From: Mayfieldus sp963740555
Lineage (GTDB): Bacteria; Actinomycetota; Thermoleophilia; Solirubrobacterales; 70-9
Direction of reading: 5' to 3'
Assembly (NCBI GenBank): GCA_963740555.1
Contig: CAVUES010000015.1
Coordinates: 1-64,000 of the forward strand
Length of the DNA: 64,000 bases
Shown: positions 24,227 to 31,716 of the stretch, piece after piece
How positions within the stretch are numbered: the stretch's first letter is position 1
Layout of the letters: each line of letters begins with the position of its first letter
Notes under the pieces: generated by a model
Told to the model about the DNA's origin: nothing
Databases searched by the model: none
Seen by the model: the letters and a program-made list of their open reading frames with translations, nothing else
Program-made: the position numbers and the translations under genes

Positions 24227-25615
24227 GTGAAGACCTCGGTCACCGAGCTGCCCGACTCGCGCGTGCGGGTCGACGTCGACGTGCCGCCCGACGACGTCGA
24301 GCGCGGCATCGGCCGCGCGGCGCGGGGGTTGGCGCGAGACATGCGCCTGCCGGGCTTTCGCAAGGGCAAGGCGCCACCATCGCTGATCGTCCAGCGGGTC
24401 GGACGCGAGGCGGTGCTGGAGCAGGCGCTGCGCGACTCGCTGCCCGAGTGGTACGAGCAGGCGCTGATCTCGTCCGGCGTCAATCCGGTCGGCGATCCCA
24501 GCATCGAGGTCACCTCGGTCCCGGACGCGGAGGGCCAGACACTGAGCTTTCAGTTCGAGGTCGGGGTGCGCCCCCCGGCCGAGCTCGGCGACTACAAGGG
24601 CCTCGAGGTGGGCCGCCCGGAGACCGATGTCCCCGATGACGTGCTGGAGCGGGAGCTGGAGCGGCTGCGCGACAACTTCGCGCGCCTGGAGGCTGTCGAT
24701 AGGCCGGCGGCCGAGGGCGACTTCGTGCTCGTCGACTTTCACGGCACGATCGACGGCGAGCCGTTCGAAGGAGGGGAGGCCCACGACGAGCTGATCGAGC
24801 TGGGGGGCGGCCGCCTGATCGAGGGCTTCGAGGAACAGCTGCAGGGGGCGAGCGCCGGGGAGCAGCGCCAGCTCGACGTCACCTTCCCCGACGACTACCA
24901 CGCCGAGCACCTCGCCGCCAAGGACGCCAGCTTCGCGATCACCGTGAAGGAGGTTCGCGAGAAGCTCCTGCCCGACCTCGACGACGAGTTCGCGGCCAGC
25001 GCTGGCGGCTTCGACACCCTCGACGAGCTCCGCGACGACATCCGCGAGAAGCTGCGCGCGGCCGCCGAGGAGCGGATCGAGGCGGAGTTCCGGCTCGCCG
25101 CCGTCGATGCCGCCGTGGACGCGTCGAAGGTCGACGTCCCAGCCGAGATCCTCACCGACCGCGCGACCGAGCGCTGGCAGCGGGTCGAGCGGCAGATCGC
25201 GGCACAGGGTCTGGACCCGGCCGCGTACCTTCGCATGCAGGGAAAGACCCGCGAGGAGATCATCGAGGAGTCCAAGCCCGACGCCGAGCGCGAGCTGATG
25301 CGCGAGGCGGTGCTGAGCGCGATCGCCGACGCGGAGGGAATCGAAGTCGCCGAGGAGGAGATGCTCGAGGCCCTGGAGCACACCGCGGAGCACGAGCGAA
25401 CCAGCCCCGAGAAGCTGCTCGAACGCCTGCGCAAGGCCGGGCGCGACTCGCTGGTCCGCGAGGACCTGCGAATCCGCAAGACGATCGACCTGCTCGCCGA
25501 GTCGGCGAAGCCGATCCCGCTCGCCCAGGCCGAGGCCCGCGAGCGCCTCTGGACCCCGGAGAAGGAGCGCCAGGAGGAGGAAGAAGGCGCCGAGCTCTGG
25601 ACCCCGGGCTCCTAG
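24227..25615 (+). CDS. tig: Trigger factor chaperone/prolyl isomerase
   Basis: The 462-residue product starts at GTG 24227. It has the N-terminal ribosome-binding domain with the signature loop GFRKGKAP (about residues 43-50), a FKBP-type PPIase domain at about 150-240 (EGDFVLVDFHGTIDGEPFEG, LIEGFEEQLQGASAGE) and the C-terminal chaperone arms. It binds L23 at the exit tunnel and assists nascent-chain folding. It is followed by msrA and clpP, the common tig-clpP-clpX neighbourhood. Confidence 0.93.
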   Translation: MKTSVTELPDSRVRVDVDVPPDDVERGIGRAARGLARDMRLPGFRKGKAPPSLIVQRVGREAVLEQALRDSLPEWYEQALISSGVNPVGDPSIEVTSVPDAEGQTLSFQFEVGVRPPAELGDYKGLEVGRPETDVPDDVLERELERLRDNFARLEAVDRPAAEGDFVLVDFHGTIDGEPFEGGEAHDELIELGGGRLIEGFEEQLQGASAGEQRQLDVTFPDDYHAEHLAAKDASFAITVKEVREKLLPDLDDEFAASAGGFDTLDELRDDIREKLRAAAEERIEAEFRLAAVDAAVDASKVDVPAEILTDRATERWQRVERQIAAQGLDPAAYLRMQGKTREEIIEESKPDAERELMREAVLSAIADAEGIEVAEEEMLEALEHTAEHERTSPEKLLERLRKAGRDSLVREDLRIRKTIDLLAESAKPIPLAQAEARERLWTPEKERQEEEEGAELWTPGS

Positions 25616-25664
25616 GGCCGCTCCTGCGGACCGGCCCGCCGCGCGACTCCTGCATAATCGGTTC

Positions 25665-26150
25665 ATGGCAATCGAAGAGGCAACATTCGCCGAGGGCTGC
25701 TTCTGGCAGGTTGAGATCGACTTCGCCAACACGCCTGGGGTGCTCTCGACCGAGGTCGGCTACACCGGTGGGCAGACCGAGTCGCCCAGCTACGAGGAGG
25801 TCTGCGGCGGCCGCACCGGCCACGCCGAGGCCGTTCACCTGACCTTCGATCCCGACCAGGTCTCCTATGCCGAGCTGCTCGACCTCTTCTTTCAGACCCA
25901 CGACCCCACCCAGGTCAACCGCCAGGGGCCCGACGTCGGCCACCAGTACCGCTCCGCGATCTTCTTCCACAGCCCCGAACAGGAGCGCGAGGCGATCGCC
26001 GCCAAGGAACGCGCCGCGACCGAGCACCGCAATCCGGTGGCCACCGAGATCGTTCCCGCCGGTCCGTTCTGGCGCGCCGAGGACTATCACCAGCGCTATC
26101 TCGAGAAGCGCGGGATGGCGACCTGCCGGGTCCCCAGCGCGACCGCGTAA
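25665..26150 (+). CDS. msrA: Peptide methionine-S-sulfoxide reductase MsrA
   Basis: The 161-residue product has the catalytic signature EGCFWQVE near the N-terminus (Cys about 12), VGYTGG, YEEVCGGRTGHAEAV, FFQTHDPTQVNRQGPDVG and QYRSAIFF, which are all MsrA hallmarks. The enzyme reduces Met-S-sulfoxide in proteins using thioredoxin. A resolving Cys may be the C-terminal one in MATCRVPS. Located between tig and clpP, consistent with a protein-quality role. Confidence 0.92.
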   Translation: MAIEEATFAEGCFWQVEIDFANTPGVLSTEVGYTGGQTESPSYEEVCGGRTGHAEAVHLTFDPDQVSYAELLDLFFQTHDPTQVNRQGPDVGHQYRSAIFFHSPEQEREAIAAKERAATEHRNPVATEIVPAGPFWRAEDYHQRYLEKRGMATCRVPSATA

Positions 26151-26242
26151 GGACCTCATCCCGCTTCTATAGACTCGGCCGTCGTGAGCGCGAGGCACTT
26201 CCAAAGAGCATTGTCAATGGCCGAGCGCGAACTCCATTTGTC

Positions 26243-26827
26243 ATGAGCCCTTTGGTTCCAATGGTGGTCGAGCAGACGTCGCGGGGCGAGCGCGCCTTCG
26301 ACATCTACTCGCGCCTTCTCAACGAGCGGATCGTCTTCCTCGGCACTCCGGTGACCGAGGACATCGCAAACCTGGTCGTCGCCCAGCTTCTGCACCTCGA
26401 GTCCGAGGATCCCGACAAGGACATCAGCATTTACGTCAACTCACCCGGCGGCTCGGTCTATGCGGGGCTGGCGATCTACGACACGATGCAGTTCATAAAG
26501 CCCGAGGTGCAGACGATCTGTGTCGGCGTCGCGATGAGCATGGGGGCGCTGCTGCTGGGAGGCGGGGCGCCGGGCAAGCGAATGGCGCTGCCGAACTCGA
26601 AGATCCTCATCCATCAGGTCTCCGGAGGGTTCCAGGGCCAGGCCACCGACATCGAGATCCACGCGAAGGAGATCATCGATGTGCGCCGGCGGCTCGACGA
26701 GATCATCGCCAAGCACACCGGCCAGCCGCTGGAGAAGGTCGCCAAGGACACCGAGCGCGACTATTTCATGAGCGCCGAAGAGGCGAAGGAATACAACCTC
26801 GTCGATCGGGTGCTCGCAGAGCACTGA
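26243..26827 (+). CDS. clpP: ATP-dependent Clp protease proteolytic subunit
   Basis: The 194-residue serine peptidase has the nucleophile Ser in CVGVAMSMGALLLGGG, the His in LPNSKILIHQVSGG and the Asp further on in KVAKDTERDYFMS. It begins SPLVPMVVEQTSRGERAFDIYSRLL, the usual mature N-terminus (the ERAFDIYSRLL motif). It forms tetradecameric barrels with ClpX, whose gene lies 1.8 kb downstream, separated by an M23 peptidase and an AbiEi/DUF559 gene. Confidence 0.95.
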   Translation: MSPLVPMVVEQTSRGERAFDIYSRLLNERIVFLGTPVTEDIANLVVAQLLHLESEDPDKDISIYVNSPGGSVYAGLAIYDTMQFIKPEVQTICVGVAMSMGALLLGGGAPGKRMALPNSKILIHQVSGGFQGQATDIEIHAKEIIDVRRRLDEIIAKHTGQPLEKVAKDTERDYFMSAEEAKEYNLVDRVLAEH

Positions 26828-26834
26828 ATAGGTT

Positions 26835-27416
26835 GTGGCGTCGAGCAGAGCGGCGATAGCCGCGATTGCGAGGCGAGAGGCAGGTGGGTTTCTTGTGAGG
26901 AGCCGGGGCCGAAGGGTTGCCGTAGCGCTGTTCTGGGCATCGGCGATCGCGGTAGGAGCCGCGCTCGTGACAGGCATCGCCTCCGCCAGCCGTCACGGCC
27001 AGATCTTTCCGGTCCGCGGCCCGCACGGCACACGGGGGCCGATCGGCGACTTCGGCGCGCCTCGCAGCGGTGGGCGCACGCACGAGGGCTTCGACGTCAC
27101 CGCCGCCTGTGGCACCAGGCTCGTCTCCGCCCGCGCGGGGACCGTCCTCAAGCGGGCCTACAGCGCGGCGCTGTACGGCAACTATCTGATCATCCACGCG
27201 CGCGGCATGGGGCCTCGCAACTACATGTACGCGCACCTGCGCAAGCCGGCGATCGTCCATTTGGGCCAGTTCGTGCGCACCGGCCAGGGCATCGGTGCGG
27301 TGGGCAAGACCGGAGACGCGCGCACCGTCGGTTGCCACCTGCACTTCGAGATCCACCTGCACGGCCACCCGATCGATCCCGAGCCGGCCTTGCGGCGCTG
27401 GGACGGCTGGAGCTAG
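26835..27416 (+). CDS. Secreted M23 family metallopeptidase (LytM-like)
   Basis: The 193-residue product starts at GTG 26835, with GTG 26895 as alternative giving a shorter signal. It has a signal/anchor around VAVALFWASAIAVGAALVTG and one LytM domain with zinc ligands in RTHEGFDVTA (HxxxD) and CHLHFEIHLHG (HxH), plus YMYAHL. Such enzymes cut peptidoglycan peptide bridges or act as activators. It is 7 bp after clpP, so it is likely co-transcribed, an unusual partner for clpP. Confidence 0.82.
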   Translation: MASSRAAIAAIARREAGGFLVRSRGRRVAVALFWASAIAVGAALVTGIASASRHGQIFPVRGPHGTRGPIGDFGAPRSGGRTHEGFDVTAACGTRLVSARAGTVLKRAYSAALYGNYLIIHARGMGPRNYMYAHLRKPAIVHLGQFVRTGQGIGAVGKTGDARTVGCHLHFEIHLHGHPIDPEPALRRWDGWS

Positions 27417-27485
27417 GGGATTGGCGAGTTCCTCGTGCAGATCACGAACAAGTCGACACGCTCAGGGCTCTGACGGCAGCCCGGC

Positions 27486-28337
27486 CTAGGAGCCTGGCCG
27501 CCGCGCAGGCTGCTGGAGGAGCGACCGCATCGTCATCGCGACCCGCGCCGGTTCCTCGAACACCTGCCGGTACGTGAACCGGACGACTTCGTAACCCACT
27601 AGCCGCAGTTCGACGTCTCGGGCGCGGTCGTCCTCGAACGCCTGCCGACCGCGGTGGTAGCGGTAGCCGTCCGTCTCGACGATCAGGGCATGGTCCGGCC
27701 AGAGGAAATCCACGATGAATCCTTCGACCCGCTCATTGACGGCCGGTGTCGGCAGCCGGTGGCGGCAGATCCGCAGGAAGCGGTGCTCGAGCTCGCTGCG
27801 GGTCGGGTCGGGATGAACATCTGCATTGAGAGCAAGCCCAAGAGCGTCGGCGTTACGAATGGCGCTGCGTAACTGGGCGGGGGAAACCGTCGCCCGCATG
27901 TCGGCGATCGTGCGTGCCGGCGTGGTGACAGGTATTCCGCGGCGCCGGGTCACATCGTCTGCGGTCAGCCTGCAGGTTCGATGCCGCCGCATCCCCGGCC
28001 GCTTTCGGCGTCCTCCTCCTCCGCCAATCGTGACGTCCACTGGACCCGCGTCGAACGGCAGCAGCCCCCATAGGGCTGCTGCCGAACGACGGCTCAATAC
28101 AGCTTCCTCTCCGCAGGCCAGAACGGCCGCCATCCAGCGCCCCTCGTCGCTCAACGCCGTATGCCCGACCGCGTATACGCCTCGGTGAAGCCGATGCAGC
28201 CGGCCCGACTTCAGCCGCCGGGCCAGGCCCCCGCCGTGAATTCCAGCGGCCGTGAGCTGCGCCGTCGAAACGACACCGTGTTGACGGGCCGCAACCGCGG
28301 CGATGACCGCGTCCGGCGGTGCGCTTTCCGTCCGCAT
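27486..28337 (-). CDS. AbiEi-like antitoxin domain plus DUF559 nuclease-like protein
   Basis: The 283-residue protein has an N-terminal winged-helix of the AbiEi type (AARQHGVVSTAQLTAAGI, RRLKSGRLHRLHRGVYAVGH). Its C-terminal DUF559 domain is of the Vsr/restriction-nuclease fold (FIVDFLWPDHALIVETDGYRYH, followed by DDRARDVELRLVGYEVVRFTY). The acidic residues D, E and the R/Q of this fold are in place. The combination is frequent and often repeated in actinobacterial genomes. Role unknown: perhaps DNA processing or defence. No toxin partner is beside it. Confidence 0.75.
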   Translation of the reverse strand: MRTESAPPDAVIAAVAARQHGVVSTAQLTAAGIHGGGLARRLKSGRLHRLHRGVYAVGHTALSDEGRWMAAVLACGEEAVLSRRSAAALWGLLPFDAGPVDVTIGGGGGRRKRPGMRRHRTCRLTADDVTRRRGIPVTTPARTIADMRATVSPAQLRSAIRNADALGLALNADVHPDPTRSELEHRFLRICRHRLPTPAVNERVEGFIVDFLWPDHALIVETDGYRYHRGRQAFEDDRARDVELRLVGYEVVRFTYRQVFEEPARVAMTMRSLLQQPARRPGS

Positions 28338-28385
28338 GCGTTAGGAAAGGCGCACCGGGGGCTGATCTCGCCCCGGAAGCGTTCC

Positions 28386-28439
28386 TCGCCCCTCGATTGG
28401 GCGAGGAACGCGTCGCCCCTCGATTGGGCGAGGAACGCG
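28386..28439. repeat. Two tandem 27-bp repeats upstream of clpX
   Basis: The unit at 28386-28412 is repeated exactly at 28413-28439. Each unit contains CCTCGATTGGGCGAGG, and with the preceding bases CCTCGCCC (28384-28391) can pair with GGGCGAGG (28399-28406). The array lies in the divergent 283-bp region between the DUF559 gene and clpX. It could affect transcription of either gene; nothing else is seen there apart from the clpX ribosome site. Confidence 0.6.
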
Positions 28440-28620
28440 TCGCCTGCCGATGCCGGCTTCCTCCCCAGTAGGCAAAGACACGCCCAATAGCAGGTACTCG
28501 GAGCCCCCCGCAGTAATGAGGCTCCCAGTAAGCAAACGTCCGACCCAGCCGGCGCGCCTTCCCGTCTAAGCTAAAAGCGCCGGTTGGTCGACATACCAAC
28601 CAGCCCGAGGAGGGATCAAG

Positions 28621-29904
28621 CTGGCACGCCCTACAGACTCGAACGAGCAGCTCCTCTGCAGCTTCTGCGGCAAGTCACAGCGCCAGGTCAAGAAGCTGAT
28701 CGCCGGCCCGGGCGTCTACATCTGCGACGAGTGCATCGATCTCTGCAACGAGATCATCGACGAGGAGCTGACGGCTCCGCCGGTCTTCGAGCTCGAGAAC
28801 CTGCCGAAGCCGCGCGAGATCTACGAGGTCCTGAACGAGTACGTGGTCGGCCAGGACACCGCCAAGCGCGCCCTGTCGGTCGCCGTCTACAACCATTACA
28901 AGCGCGTGCAGATGAGCTCGAACGGCGACGAGCACGAGGTCGAGCTTCAGAAGTCCAACATCCTCTTGCTCGGGCCCACCGGCTGCGGCAAGACGCTCCT
29001 CGCCCAGACGCTGGCCCGGATCCTCAACGTCCCCTTCGCGATCGCCGACGCGACGGCGCTGACCGAGGCCGGGTACGTCGGCGAGGACGTCGAGAACATC
29101 CTCTTGAAGCTGATCCAGGCCGCAGACTTCGACGTCAAGAAGGCCGAGACGGGGATCATCTACATCGACGAGGTCGACAAGATCGCCCGCAAGGCGGACA
29201 ACCCGTCGATCACCCGCGACGTTTCCGGCGAGGGGGTCCAGCAGGCGCTGCTGAAGATCCTCGAGGGCACGACGGCGTCAGTGCCGCCGCAGGGGGGCCG
29301 CAAGCACCCCCACCAGGAGTTCCTCACCATCGACACCACCAACATCCTCTTCGTCTGTGGCGGCTCGTTCGGCGAGCTGGACAAGGTGATCGAGCGCCGG
29401 ATCGGCCACAAGGGCGTCGGGTTCGGTGCCGCGATCTCCTCGCGGCCGGAGTACGAGGACGCCGGCGAGCTGTTCGAGCAGGTGCTCCCCGAGGACCTGA
29501 TGGAGTACGGGCTGATCCCCGAGTTCATCGGCCGCCTCGCCTTCATCGCCGCGATCCACCAGCTCACCCGCGACGACCTGATCACGATCCTCACCGAGCC
29601 GCGGAACGCGCTCATCAAGCAGTTCCAGCGCTTCTTCCAATTCGACGACATCGAGCTCGTCTTCGCCGAGGACTCGCTGTCGGCGATCGCCGACCGGGCC
29701 CTCGAGCGCGAGACAGGGGCACGCGGACTGCGCTCGATCCTCGAGGAGACACTGCTGGACGTGCAGTTCGAGCTCCCATCGCGGCGCGACGTCACCAAGT
29801 GCGTGGTGACCAAGGAAGTGATCGACAGCGGCCGCAAGCCGACGCTGGTCACCGAGGCCGCGCCCGAGCTCGAGCCGGACGAATTGGCGGAGGAGTCGGC
29901 GTAG
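28621..29904 (+). CDS. clpX: ATP-dependent Clp protease ATP-binding subunit ClpX, CTG start
   Basis: The 427-residue AAA+ unfoldase has an N-terminal zinc-binding domain (CSFCGKSQRQVKKLIAGPG, CDECIDLC; four Cys), Walker A GPTGCGKT, Walker B IIYIDEVDKI and pore loop GYVGED. The reading frame has no ATG, GTG or TTG before the zinc domain. CTG 28621 gives xARPTDSNEQLLCSFC, the standard ClpX N-terminus, and lies 6-7 bp after GAGGAGGG, so CTG is taken as the start. ATG/GTG starts further in would remove the zinc domain. ClpX recognises substrates for ClpP. Confidence 0.93.
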   Translation: MARPTDSNEQLLCSFCGKSQRQVKKLIAGPGVYICDECIDLCNEIIDEELTAPPVFELENLPKPREIYEVLNEYVVGQDTAKRALSVAVYNHYKRVQMSSNGDEHEVELQKSNILLLGPTGCGKTLLAQTLARILNVPFAIADATALTEAGYVGEDVENILLKLIQAADFDVKKAETGIIYIDEVDKIARKADNPSITRDVSGEGVQQALLKILEGTTASVPPQGGRKHPHQEFLTIDTTNILFVCGGSFGELDKVIERRIGHKGVGFGAAISSRPEYEDAGELFEQVLPEDLMEYGLIPEFIGRLAFIAAIHQLTRDDLITILTEPRNALIKQFQRFFQFDDIELVFAEDSLSAIADRALERETGARGLRSILEETLLDVQFELPSRRDVTKCVVTKEVIDSGRKPTLVTEAAPELEPDELAEESA

Positions 29905-29998
29905 CCGACGGTGTGATTGCCGCGGAGGGTGCCGCGGAACATGCATGTGAGGCTGCGCAGCAGCCGCAAATTGTGTGGGAGCCCTAGCTGTGTGAGCG

Positions 29999-30781
29999 TT
30001 AGCGCGGCAGCGCCCGCTCCGCCAGCACCGCGGCGGGCATCGGGATCGAGAACAGAAAGCCCTGCCCGAACTGGCATCCCATGTCACGCAGGGCGGCGAG
30101 CTGCCCCGGTGACTCGATTCCGTTCGCGATCACCCTCACGCCCATCTCGCGGGCGAGGTGGATCGCCGCGGAGGCGATCTCGGTCTGGCGGGGGCCGTCG
30201 GGGATGGCTGAGACGACGCGGCGGCTGATCTTCAGGGCGGCGGTCGGCAGCTCGCGGAGCCGCTGAGCCGGCACCGCCCCGCTGTAGTCGTCGATCGTCA
30301 GGCCCACTCCGAGATCGGAGAGATCGTTGAGCCGCTTGACCAGCTCCCCATTCGCCTCCACTAGCGCCGTCTCGGAGACCTCGAGGCTTAGCCGTCTCGG
30401 CGACACCTCGGCGCGCCTCGATGCGGAGCGGATCTCCTCCGGCAGCGCGGTCTCGTAGACGTGATCCTGGGAAAGGTTGAGCGAAATGTCGAGGTCGGTC
30501 GAGCGGCGCCAGCTGCTGAGTTGGTCGAACGCTGCGGAGATCGCCCAGCGCTCCAGCTGGGGCAGCAGATGGAATTCCTCTGCGACATCGATGAAGTCGG
30601 GAGGGGCGAGGATCTCGCGATCGTCGCGGGGCCACCGGGGGAGGGCCTCGACCTCACTGGCGACGCGGTCGGTCAGCGAGACGACCGGTTGGTAGTAGAG
30701 CTGCAGGCGCTTGTTCTCGATCGCCTCGCCGAGCTCGATCGCCAAGGCTTCTCCACCCGGTTGGGTCTCGACCACGGTCAC
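29999..30781 (-). CDS. EAL-domain protein, probably degenerate
   Basis: The 260-residue product is nearly a stand-alone EAL domain: LQLYYQPVVSL, EVEALPRWP (EAL present), SLNLSQDH (Asn present), LSLEVSETALVE (Glu present), LTIDDYSGAVPAQRL (DD pair present). The later LKID reads LKIS, and the AEGVE motif reads ANGIE, so a conserved Glu is Asn. c-di-GMP hydrolysis is therefore doubtful; ligand binding or a regulatory role is more likely. No GGDEF or receiver domain. It overlaps the upstream alpha/beta-hydrolase gene by 4 bp. Confidence 0.75.
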   Translation of the reverse strand: MTVVETQPGGEALAIELGEAIENKRLQLYYQPVVSLTDRVASEVEALPRWPRDDREILAPPDFIDVAEEFHLLPQLERWAISAAFDQLSSWRRSTDLDISLNLSQDHVYETALPEEIRSASRRAEVSPRRLSLEVSETALVEANGELVKRLNDLSDLGVGLTIDDYSGAVPAQRLRELPTAALKISRRVVSAIPDGPRQTEIASAAIHLAREMGVRVIANGIESPGQLAALRDMGCQFGQGFLFSIPMPAAVLAERALPR

Positions 30782-31629
30782 GCGGGCGCTCCGGCGCCGA
30801 CCTGGCTCTGCAGGAAGGGGACGACCGCTTGCGCTGAGCCCTGGGGATCGTCGGCAAAGGGAAAGTGGCCGCTGCGGTCGAGCATCGTCACAGCGGCGCT
30901 CGGGAATGGTCCCTTGAGATCCGCGACGCGCCTCGACCCCAGGAATGGGTCGTTTGCGCCCCAGACGATCAGTGCCGGGCGGTCCAAGGCGCCAAGCGTG
31001 TCAACCCAATCGGATGCCGGCGGATAGGGCAGATCGGTGGCCCTGTAGAGGCGCAGCACAGCGCGGCGGGTTCCGCGGTCGAAATCGTCGTACATGCGGT
31101 CGACGAAGGCCATTGGCAGCGGATCGGGCCCGGCGTTCATCGCCTTGTGCCAAGTGCGCCGGTTGGTCAAAGCCATCACCAGCTCCCCGACCACGGGGCG
31201 GCGCCAGAGCCTCGCGGCCCGATGCCAGCGACCGCGAGTCCAGGTGCCGGTGTTGAACATCACCACGCTGGCGAGCGCGTCGGGGTGCGCCGCCGCCCAG
31301 CAGAATCCGAAGGCGCCGCCGAAGTCGTGCACGACGAGGTGGGCGCGACGGACTCCAAGCAGGTCCAGCGCGCCGGCGATGAAGTTCGCGTAATCCTCGA
31401 CCCGGTAGCCGAAGTCGCGCGGCTTGTCGGCCTGCCCAAAGCCCGGCATGTCGAAGGCGAGCGCGCGGCCGAACTCCCCGACCGCGCCGATCAGCTGCTG
31501 CCAATCGAGCCGCGATCCAGGGTTCCCGTGCAAGCAGACGACGGCCTCAGGGCGGTCTGACGGACCCGCCTGGATCAGCGGCGAGCGGATGCCGTCGACG
31601 GTGACCTCACCCGATTCGACCTCTCTCAC
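30778..31629 (-). CDS. Alpha/beta hydrolase (haloalkane dehalogenase/epoxide hydrolase-like)
   Basis: The 283-residue product has the oxyanion-loop motif CLHGNPGSRLDW, the nucleophile elbow VVHDFGGAFG with Asp as nucleophile (not Ser), a late acidic residue in VWGANDPFLG and the catalytic His in LDRSGHFPFAD. Asp nucleophiles mark the dehalogenase and epoxide-hydrolase branches; the substrate is not predictable. Divergent from valS with 87 bp between. Translationally coupled to the EAL gene. Confidence 0.75.
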   Translation of the reverse strand: MREVESGEVTVDGIRSPLIQAGPSDRPEAVVCLHGNPGSRLDWQQLIGAVGEFGRALAFDMPGFGQADKPRDFGYRVEDYANFIAGALDLLGVRRAHLVVHDFGGAFGFCWAAAHPDALASVVMFNTGTWTRGRWHRAARLWRRPVVGELVMALTNRRTWHKAMNAGPDPLPMAFVDRMYDDFDRGTRRAVLRLYRATDLPYPPASDWVDTLGALDRPALIVWGANDPFLGSRRVADLKGPFPSAAVTMLDRSGHFPFADDPQGSAQAVVPFLQSQVGAGAPA

Positions 31630-31716
31630 ATTCCGAACCTACCGCTTAAGTACCGCTGAGGTTCATTCTCTCGCGTCGCCCTGCGTGTTCGGGTTCGAAA
31701 CTAAACTCGCCCAACC

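Noticed and set aside
28384..28439. CRISPR-like tandem repeat
   Set aside because: Only two units with no spacers; the units abut directly, so not a CRISPR array.
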